Below, in pieces: positions 6,902 to 11,759 of a DNA stretch of 11,759 nucleotides. The stretch's first letter is position 1; each line of letters starts with the position of its first letter. Origin of the DNA: an uncultured Shinella sp. (GTDB taxonomy: Bacteria; Pseudomonadota; Alphaproteobacteria; Rhizobiales; Rhizobiaceae); assembly GCA_946886325.1 (NCBI GenBank), contig CAMPIK010000025.1, positions 1 through 11,759 on the forward strand, read 5' to 3'. The notes beneath the pieces are model-generated. The model was given only the letters and a program-made list of their open reading frames with translations. It made no database searches and was not told where the DNA came from. The position numbers and the translations under genes are program-made.

Positions 6902-6935
6902 GACCGGCGGGCGGGGCATCGCCCGTCCACCGGTC
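6902..6935 (-). promoter_or_regulatory. Strong stem-loop just after the binding-protein gene
   Basis: GACCGG-CGGGCG (6902-6913) pairs with CGCCCG (6920-6925) and CCGGTC (6930-6935), giving 12 base pairs with one 4-nt bulge (6926-6929) and a 6-nt loop. It begins 10 bp after the stop of the binding-protein gene. No T-tract follows in the direction of transcription. Stem-loops in this place in ABC operons commonly protect the binding-protein mRNA 3' end and lower permease expression. That role here is inferred. Confidence 0.6.
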
Positions 6936-6945
6936 CCGGTGCCGG

Positions 6946-8556
6946 CTAGCTCTCCAGCCAGACATATTCGGCGAAGGCATAGCCCATCTGGCCGCCGAGC
7001 GGATTGGCCTCAAGGCCCTTCAGGCTGGCCGAATGCGCATCGACATTCGACAGGAAGACCGGGATGACGGTGCCGGCCTCTTCGGAGACCATGACCTGCA
7101 TCTCGTCGTAGATGGTCTTGCGCTTGGCCTGGTCGAGCAGCCCGCGTGCCTCGACCAGCATCGTGTCGAACTTCTTCGACTTGTACTGGCTCTCGTTCCA
7201 CGGCGCGTCGGAGGCATAGAGCAGCGAGAACAGGATGTCGGGCGTCGGGCGCGGGTTGATGTTGCCGAAATGGACCGGGGCCTTCAGCCAGTAGTTCGAC
7301 CAGTAGCCGTCGGACGGCACGCGCTGGACGTCGAAGGTCATGCCGATCTCGGCGCCGGACTGCTGCACGACGGTCGCCATGTCGACCGAGGAGGTGGCGG
7401 CATCCGATGCGACGATCGGGATCGACTGGCCGAGCAGACCGGACTTCTCGAAGTGGAACTTCGCCTTTTCGGGATCGAAGGCCTTCGGCTTCAGGTCGGC
7501 ATTGTGGTAGATGCTGGCGGCGGAGACCGGCTGGTCGTTCGCCACTTCGGCGAGACCGCGCATGACCGATTTCTGGATCGCCTCGCGGTTGATCAGGTAT
7601 TTCATGCCGGCGATGAAATCCGCCTTGCTGCCCGGCTCCATGTCGAGACGGATGTTGAGGTCGGTATAGTTGCCGGAGGTGGTCTGCGACAGAACGAAGC
7701 CGGGCTGGCTTTCCACCAGCTTCATCGACCGCGGCTTGATCGACGCCGCGAGATGGATGTCGCCCGACAGCAGCGCGTTGACGCGGGCATTGTCGTCGCT
7801 GATCGCGAAATATTCGAAGGAGTCGAGATAGGGACCTTCGGATTTGAAGTAGTTCTCGTTGCGGACCATCATCGACTTGACGCCCGGCTCGAAGCTTTCG
7901 AGCTTGAAGGCGCCGGTGCCGATACCGGTGGAGAAGTCGGTCGTGCCGTCCTTGACGATCATGAAATGATGCATGGCCAGGATGGTCGGCAGGTCGGCGT
8001 TCGGACTGGCGAGCGTGATCTCGACGGTCAGCGGATCGACGGCCTTCACATCGGCGATCTGCTTGGCGATCGAGTTGACCTTCGAGCCGACGTCCGGATC
8101 GAGGTGGCGCATCAGCGAGAAGACGACGTCGTCCGCCGAGAGCGTCTTGCCGTCGTGGAAGGTGACGCCGGAGCGCAGCTTGACGGTCCAGACCTTGGCA
8201 TCCGAGCTTTCGATGCTTTCGGCCAGTTCCATCTGCGTGACGCCGGCCTTGTCGAGGAAGGTGAGGCGATTGTAGACCGCGCAGCAGCGGACATAATCCG
8301 TCGAGAGAGAGGCTTTTGCGGGATCGAGCGTGTCCGCGGTCGAAGCCGACCAGCCCGACGCCTTCAGGTGGCCGCCGGTCTTCGGCGTGGCCGCGAAAGC
8401 CTCGGATGCGCGACCGAGAACAAGGCCGCCGGCCGAAAGCGCGACACCGCCGGCCAGCATCATCTGCAAGAGCTCGCGGCGCGTGGCGCCGCGGCGAATG
8501 GCATTTTCGACCATCGCGTCGTCAGACGGGGTCCAGTTGGTAATCCTGTTGGTCAT
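6946..8556 (-). CDS. Periplasmic substrate-binding protein, SBP_bac_5 (peptide/opine/nickel type), Tat signal
   Basis: The protein is 536 aa. The N-terminus has a twin-arginine motif (TRRELLQ, RR at 26-27) after a 25-residue lead. A hydrophobic stretch follows at about 32-48, then a likely AFA/A cleavage after residue 55. The mature part shows the family-5 hallmark WTVKLRSGVTFHDGKTLSADDV at about 123-144, followed by the GTGAFKLESFEPG segment typical of DppA/OppA/NikA-type proteins. Length suits a full two-lobe family-5 protein. The ATG at 8556 has GGGG 6 nt upstream. It would capture the substrate in the periplasm and deliver it to the permeases downstream. The ligand cannot be read from sequence: family-5 proteins bind peptides, opines, metals-chelates and sugars. 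The HAD gene lies 78 bp upstream and two stem-loops lie downstream. Confidence 0.95.
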   Translation of the reverse strand: MTNRITNWTPSDDAMVENAIRRGATRRELLQMMLAGGVALSAGGLVLGRASEAFAATPKTGGHLKASGWSASTADTLDPAKASLSTDYVRCCAVYNRLTFLDKAGVTQMELAESIESSDAKVWTVKLRSGVTFHDGKTLSADDVVFSLMRHLDPDVGSKVNSIAKQIADVKAVDPLTVEITLASPNADLPTILAMHHFMIVKDGTTDFSTGIGTGAFKLESFEPGVKSMMVRNENYFKSEGPYLDSFEYFAISDDNARVNALLSGDIHLAASIKPRSMKLVESQPGFVLSQTTSGNYTDLNIRLDMEPGSKADFIAGMKYLINREAIQKSVMRGLAEVANDQPVSAASIYHNADLKPKAFDPEKAKFHFEKSGLLGQSIPIVASDAATSSVDMATVVQQSGAEIGMTFDVQRVPSDGYWSNYWLKAPVHFGNINPRPTPDILFSLLYASDAPWNESQYKSKKFDTMLVEARGLLDQAKRKTIYDEMQVMVSEEAGTVIPVFLSNVDAHSASLKGLEANPLGGQMGYAFAEYVWLES

Positions 8557-8628
8557 GTCATTCCCCTTTTTCTCGTTCGGTTGTTCGGGCCACCCGTCTT
8601 CTTGCGGGCTTGGCTCGTCTGGTATGGA

Positions 8629-8645
8629 CCCGGATCAGGTCCGGG
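8629..8645. repeat. Small palindrome over the HAD stop codon
   Basis: CCCGGA (8629-8634) and TCCGGG (8640-8645) are inverted copies around a 5-nt loop that holds part of the HAD stop codon. An overlapping alternative pairing GGACC (8626-8630) with GGTCC (8638-8642) also exists. It resembles the short GC-rich palindromes scattered between rhizobial genes, but only one copy is seen here. No T-tract follows on the minus strand. Confidence 0.4.
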
Positions 8646-9354
8646 CCGTGGCAACGGCTTCCGCAAGCCCCGCCATGGACGTGAAATGATAGTCCGGCCG
8701 GGTGAACTCGGCGGGCTCGATCGTGCCGCCATAGCCCTTCTGCGCATGGCGGCGCTCGATCCAGCAATTGGTCATGCCGAGCGCACGCGACACGCCGATG
8801 TCGTGATACTGGCTCTGCGCCACATGCAGGATGTCGTCCTTCGAGGCGCCTTCGCCGGAAACGAAGTCGAACACCTTGTGGAAGAAGGCCGGATCGGGCT
8901 TTTCGGTGCCGGTATCGTCGGCGGTGAAGGCGGCATGGAAGGGATGGCCGAGTTTCGCCTCGAAATGCTCGAAGGCCCAGCGGCGGGCATTGGTCATGGC
9001 GATCAGGCGGTAGTCGCGGGCAAGCCGCGCCATGGCCTCGGCGCTGTCGGGAAAGGCGCTCCACGACTTTGCGGAATCGCGCAGGCGCTCACCATAGGCC
9101 TTCTCGGCCGGCAGCCCGAGCCGCGGCGCGATGGCGAGATAGACGCGCACGAGGTCATCCGGGAAGAGATCGGCATCGTCGGCATAGCGGGCGGCGCGAT
9201 AGAGGCTGAGCGCCTCCTCGTTATCGATGGTGACGCCGGTTTCGGCGGCGATCTCCCCGAGGCAGGTCGTCAGTCCGCCCTCGAAGTCGATCAGCGTGCC
9301 GACGAGGTCGAAGCTCATGTATTTGAAGTCAGGCAGAGACTTGGTCAATGTCAT
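8635..9354 (-). CDS. HAD-superfamily hydrolase, haloacid dehalogenase type II-like
   Basis: From the ATG at 9354 the protein is 239 aa. Motif I is FDLVGTL with nucleophile D16, and the position two residues on is Val18 instead of the Asp used as acid/base by HAD phosphatases. L-2-haloacid dehalogenases also lack that Asp. Motif II is MTNARR (T121, N122), motif III is EKPDP (K152), and the HVAQSQYHDIGVSRALG stretch (178-193) is the type II dehalogenase-like motif IV region. The cap domain is about residues 25-110. It is cytoplasmic. The ATG has a GGGG only 2 nt away, while TTG at 9348 sits 8 nt from it and may be the real start (237 aa). It appears to be the first gene of the transporter operon. 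A true halogenated substrate is not shown, and many family members with this label have unknown substrates. Confidence 0.88.
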   Translation of the reverse strand: MTLTKSLPDFKYMSFDLVGTLIDFEGGLTTCLGEIAAETGVTIDNEEALSLYRAARYADDADLFPDDLVRVYLAIAPRLGLPAEKAYGERLRDSAKSWSAFPDSAEAMARLARDYRLIAMTNARRWAFEHFEAKLGHPFHAAFTADDTGTEKPDPAFFHKVFDFVSGEGASKDDILHVAQSQYHDIGVSRALGMTNCWIERRHAQKGYGGTIEPAEFTRPDYHFTSMAGLAEAVATART

Positions 9355-9415
9355 TTCCCCGTTTCGAACGCCCGAGGGCACCGTCCTGGTGCGTCTGGCG
9401 AAAGATTCTGCTGTT

Positions 9416-9478
9416 CCCGGCCGGGCTTCTTGTCCCGGCTCCTGTCGAAGGCCCCCGGTTTTCAGGGGTTTGGGCCTT
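9416..9478. repeat. Pair of GC-rich inverted repeats upstream of the HAD gene
   Basis: GCCGGG (9420-9425) and CCCGGC (9434-9439) form a 6-bp stem with an 8-nt loop. AAGGCCC (9448-9454) and GGGCCTT (9472-9478) form a 7-bp stem that encloses a CCCC/GGGG pairing. The first has the look of intergenic palindromic repeats common in rhizobial genomes. The second could act as a terminator stem for the upstream aminotransferase transcript, although it has no T-run on the minus strand. Confidence 0.4.
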
Positions 9479-9509
9479 TGCTTTCCTCAAGTTTGGCACT
9501 TTGGCCGCA

Positions 9510-9599
9510 CCGATTGCGCCGAATCGATGCCGTCGCGCGGCACAAAATTCCGAAATTTGAGCAATCGGCGATATTTCGCGACCGGCTGCTCCGGCATCG
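9510..9599 (-). promoter_or_regulatory. Interleaved inverted repeats, possible structured RNA leader
   Basis: CCGATTGC (9510-9517) is the perfect inverse of GCAATCGG (9561-9568), and CGATGCCG (9525-9532) is the perfect inverse of CGGCATCG (9592-9599). The order is A-B-A'-B', so the two 8-bp pairings cross each other. Smaller hairpins GCCG/CGGC (9529-9541) and GCGA/TCGC (9568-9579) lie inside. The stretch starts 2 bp after the aminotransferase stop and lies about 155 bp before the HAD start. It may be an RNA structure or a regulator-binding region; nothing identifies it as a known riboswitch class. Confidence 0.35.
9545..9558. promoter_or_regulatory. AT-rich dyad upstream of HAD/transporter genes, candidate Lrp site
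   Basis: AAATT (9545-9549) and AATTT (9554-9558) form a 5-bp inverted repeat around a 4-bp centre in an otherwise GC-rich gap. The left half AAATTC and the right half AAATTTG both recur in the dyad at the lrp-like promoter (2793-2813), with different spacing. No convincing -35/-10 pair was found next to it, so its operator role is a guess. Confidence 0.3.
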
Positions 9600-9601
9600 T
9601 C

Positions 9602-10978
9602 TCAATCCTTCAGCGCCCGGCGGACATCCGGGTCCTCCAGCGTCTGGTCGAGCGTCTTCGCGGTACGCTCCAGAATGGCGTCGATATCCGCATCGGTGCA
9701 GCAGAGCGGCGGCGCATAACCGAGCACGCCGCTCGCGAAGGCGCGGATGACGAGGCCGTTTTCCCAGGCCCGGTCGAAGATGCGCCGGGCCGGCTGGGCC
9801 TCGGCGGGGAAGGGCGTCTTCTTCCTCTTGTCGGAGACCAGCTCGATCGCCGCCAGCATGCCGCGGCCGCGCACATCGCCGACCAGCGGATGATCGCTGA
9901 GCGCCTCAAGCCCCGCCATCAGCCGCGCGCCCGCCTTGACGCCGTTTGCCAGCAGACCGTTTTCATAGAGCCTGAGCACTTCGAGGCCGACGGCGGCGCT
10001 GACGGGATGGGCCGAATAGGTATAGCCGTGGCCGACAGCCGCAGCACCCGCGCTGTCGGCAATCACCTGATAGACATGGTCCGCCATGAAGACGGCGCCC
10101 ATCGGCACATAGCCCGACGTCAGGCCCTTGGCGGTCGTCATGAAGTCGGGCTCGACCTCGTCTTCGGTGCAGGCAAAGAGCGGTCCGGTGCGGCCGAAAC
10201 CGGTGATCACCTCGTCGGCGACGAAAAGGATGTCGAGCTCGCGGCAAAGGTCGCGCATCGCCTTCAGCCAGCCCTTCGGCGGCACGATGACGCCGCCGGA
10301 CCCCTGGATCGGCTCGGCATAGAAGGCCGCGACCCGATCCGGGCCGATCGCCTCGACCTTTTCGCGAAGCGCCGCAAGCGAGGCGTCGATGATCGCCTGC
10401 GGGTCTTCTCCCACCGGGTTGCGATAGGGATAGGGCGAGGGGACCTTGTGCTGCCAGTCGAAGGGAATGCCGAAGCCGGCGTGAAAATTCGGCAGCGCCG
10501 TCAGGCCGGCCCCGACCGTCGAGGAGCCGTGATAGCCCTGCTCGATCGAGATGAACTGGTCGCGCTGAGGCTTGCCTCTGGCGATCCAGTAGTAGCGGAT
10601 GAAGCGGATCGTGCTGTCGACGGCATCCGAGCCGCCAAGCGTGAAATAGACATGGTTCAGGTCGCCCGGCGCCCGGTCGGCCAGTTCCGATGCCAGCCGG
10701 ATCGCCGGTTCCGAGCCGAGGCCGAAATAGGCGGTCGCATAGGGCAGTTCGCGCATCTGCCGCGCCGCCGCCTCGACGATCGAATCCTGCCCATAGCCGG
10801 CATTGACGCACCAGAGCCCCGCGAAACCGTCGATGAGCTCGCGTCCGGACGCATCGGTGACCGTCGCGCCCTTGGCGGAGGCAAGCACGCGCACGCCCTG
10901 CTGCTCGTGGCCGCGATAGGAGGCGACCGGGTGGATCAGATGGGCGCGGTCGAGTTCGACGAGAGAATTGCTGTACAT
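9602..10978 (-). CDS. Class III PLP-dependent aminotransferase (omega-amino acid/polyamine:pyruvate type)
   Basis: The start chosen is the ATG at 10978, giving 458 aa, the family's usual length. The frame is open farther upstream but that part overlaps the GNAT gene. LDRAHLIHPVASY (9-21) and GFAGLWCVNAGYG (51-63) match the opening of omega-amino acid:pyruvate and putrescine:pyruvate aminotransferases. YHG (149-151) stacks on PLP, AEPIQGSGGV is at 221-230, D255 in FVADEVITGFGRTG contacts the pyridine nitrogen, and K284 in TTAKGLTSGY is the Schiff-base lysine. T320 in HGYTYSAHP binds phosphate. The phosphate-loop region reads LGGSDAVDS (114-122) where many relatives have NSGSEANDT. The enzyme moves an amino group from a terminal amine or amino acid to a keto acid in the cytoplasm. 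It follows the GNAT gene by 13 bp, so the two are probably co-transcribed. Confidence 0.93.
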   Translation of the reverse strand: MYSNSLVELDRAHLIHPVASYRGHEQQGVRVLASAKGATVTDASGRELIDGFAGLWCVNAGYGQDSIVEAAARQMRELPYATAYFGLGSEPAIRLASELADRAPGDLNHVYFTLGGSDAVDSTIRFIRYYWIARGKPQRDQFISIEQGYHGSSTVGAGLTALPNFHAGFGIPFDWQHKVPSPYPYRNPVGEDPQAIIDASLAALREKVEAIGPDRVAAFYAEPIQGSGGVIVPPKGWLKAMRDLCRELDILFVADEVITGFGRTGPLFACTEDEVEPDFMTTAKGLTSGYVPMGAVFMADHVYQVIADSAGAAAVGHGYTYSAHPVSAAVGLEVLRLYENGLLANGVKAGARLMAGLEALSDHPLVGDVRGRGMLAAIELVSDKRKKTPFPAEAQPARRIFDRAWENGLVIRAFASGVLGYAPPLCCTDADIDAILERTAKTLDQTLEDPDVRRALKD

Positions 10979-10991
10979 GATCGTTTCCGGT

Positions 10992-11759
10992 TCAGCCGAA
11001 GGCCTGGTTGACAAGGGCGAAGGTGGTGACGCCGGGCGGGCTGTGACCGATGTCGTCCGGCCGCGCCATGGCAATGCCGCCGCCGACATGGGCGAGGCCG
11101 AGTTCGGCGAGCCACGGGCCAAGGCCGGTCTCTTCAGTGGTATCGACCCGCAGGAAGACGCCGGTGCGCCGGCTGGCGAAATGGGCGATCAGCGCTGTGG
11201 CGTCCGCAAGGTCCGGCGCGACGACCGGGCCGATGACCTCGCCCCGGCCAAAGGCGCGCAGCGCCGCGAAGGCCACGATCCGTTCATCCCGGCGGATGAC
11301 AGCGAACTGGCCGCGGCGGTCGAGTTCGGCGATCAGGTTCCGGCGGTCGGCACCGTAGGCCGCGCGGTCGAGTTCGGCGATGGCCGTGATGTCGGCGGGC
11401 GTTGCCGCTTCCGTATGGTCGGGTGCGGCGACCGGTCCGACGATGCCCTGGTGCTGCACGACCGTGCCGGTCTCAACAAAGCCGAGCTTCCGGTAGAGCG
11501 GCAGGCCTTCCGCCGTTGCGGTCAGACGTAGCGGCCGGCCGCCGGCGTGCATCAGGGCCGCATCCATCAGCCGCCGCCCGAGCCCGCGTCCGCGCATGGC
11601 TTCATCGACGATGACCATGTTGATCGTCGCGCAGTCCTCTCCATAGGGCGTGAGAAGGATCGTGCCGGCGACCTTGCCGTCGCCGTCGACCGCGACGAAA
11701 CCTTCGCTGATCGCCAGCGCCATCTGCCAGTCTTCCAGGCGATGCGGCCAGCCGGCCTG
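10992..11759 (-). CDS. Two-domain GNAT-family N-acetyltransferase (cut by window edge)
   Basis: The gene is open through the right edge. An ATG at 11723 exists, but 12 more codons (ending WPHRLEDWQ) continue in frame upstream and look like the usual start of such proteins, so the true N-terminus is outside. Counting from that Met, the first GNAT domain is about 1-85, with the acetyl-CoA loop RGRGLG at 44-49 and the LYRKLGF segment at 76-82. A second domain at about 145-225 (GEVIGPVVAP, then TGVFLRVDTTEETGLGPWLAELGL) matches the Acetyltransf_18-type C-terminal domain. These proteins transfer acetyl from acetyl-CoA to an amine. It lies 13 bp ahead of the aminotransferase, so it probably acts on the same or a related amine (inference). 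Confidence 0.88.
   Translation of the reverse strand, partial: QAGWPHRLEDWQMALAISEGFVAVDGDGKVAGTILLTPYGEDCATINMVIVDEAMRGRGLGRRLMDAALMHAGGRPLRLTATAEGLPLYRKLGFVETGTVVQHQGIVGPVAAPDHTEAATPADITAIAELDRAAYGADRRNLIAELDRRGQFAVIRRDERIVAFAALRAFGRGEVIGPVVAPDLADATALIAHFASRRTGVFLRVDTTEETGLGPWLAELGLAHVGGGIAMARPDDIGHSPPGVTTFALVNQAFG

Noticed and set aside
6946..8556. Naming the transported substrate (dipeptide, opine, nickel or mimosine)
   Set aside because: Family-5 binding proteins share the same visible motifs for many ligands and nothing in the sequence singles one out.
9494..9509. A sigma-54-like TGGCAC-N5-CCGCA element on the plus strand
   Set aside because: GG and GC have the right 10-bp spacing, but the -12 box is poor and it points into the 3' end of the minus-strand aminotransferase with no plus-strand gene ahead.
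7033..9750. A 905-codon open frame on the plus strand opposite the binding-protein and HAD genes
   Set aside because: It lies antisense to well-supported genes, has low-complexity Arg/Asp/Gly/Ala-rich sequence with no recognisable domain, and is explained by GC-rich third positions on the other strand.
10979..11122. N-terminal extension of the aminotransferase frame to 11122
   Set aside because: It would overlap the GNAT gene by 131 bp and adds Ser/Pro/Arg-rich residues unlike the family; the ATG at 10978 gives a full-length normal protein.

Overview
The window is GC-rich and almost fully coding. Gene content (two-domain GNAT, class III aminotransferase, Dpp/Opp-type ABC transporter with a fused double ATPase, Lrp and LysR regulators) and protein style suggest an alphaproteobacterium of the Rhizobiales (Rhizobium/Agrobacterium/Shinella-like). 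This placement rests on general resemblance, not on a search. Nine of the ten genes are on the minus strand and one (lrp-like) is on the plus strand. No RNA gene, insertion sequence, phage gene or CRISPR array is visible, and no gene-free gap exceeds 250 bp.

Reading the minus strand 5' to 3' (right to left): a GNAT acetyltransferase cut by the right edge is followed 13 bp later by a class III PLP aminotransferase. A 247-bp gap dense in inverted repeats comes next. Then come a HAD hydrolase of the haloacid-dehalogenase type II group, a Tat-type periplasmic peptide/opine-binding protein, two permeases and a double ATPase. The last three genes are packed with 0-2 bp gaps. The binding-protein gene is separated from the permeases by 146 bp holding two strong stem-loops.

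The transporter operon converges, with only 24 bp between, on a plus-strand Lrp/AsnC regulator. That regulator is divergent from an FAD-dependent oxidoreductase of the DAO family. Further left, again on the minus strand, are a GcvA-like LysR regulator and the first 45 codons of an aldehyde dehydrogenase.

The inferred theme is import of a peptide-like or amine-bearing compound through the ABC transporter, followed by removal of amino groups (aminotransferase, FAD amine/amino-acid oxidase), oxidation of the resulting aldehyde (aldehyde dehydrogenase), and acetylation and HAD-type hydrolysis as accessory steps. Lrp and LysR proteins would be the local sensors. The substrate cannot be read from sequence. 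The most useful non-coding observations are: a LysR-type dyad centred about 66 bp upstream of a predicted aldehyde dehydrogenase start site; an AT-rich dyad shared by the lrp promoter and the HAD/transporter leader; an interleaved inverted-repeat pattern in that leader; and the stem-loops behind the binding-protein gene.
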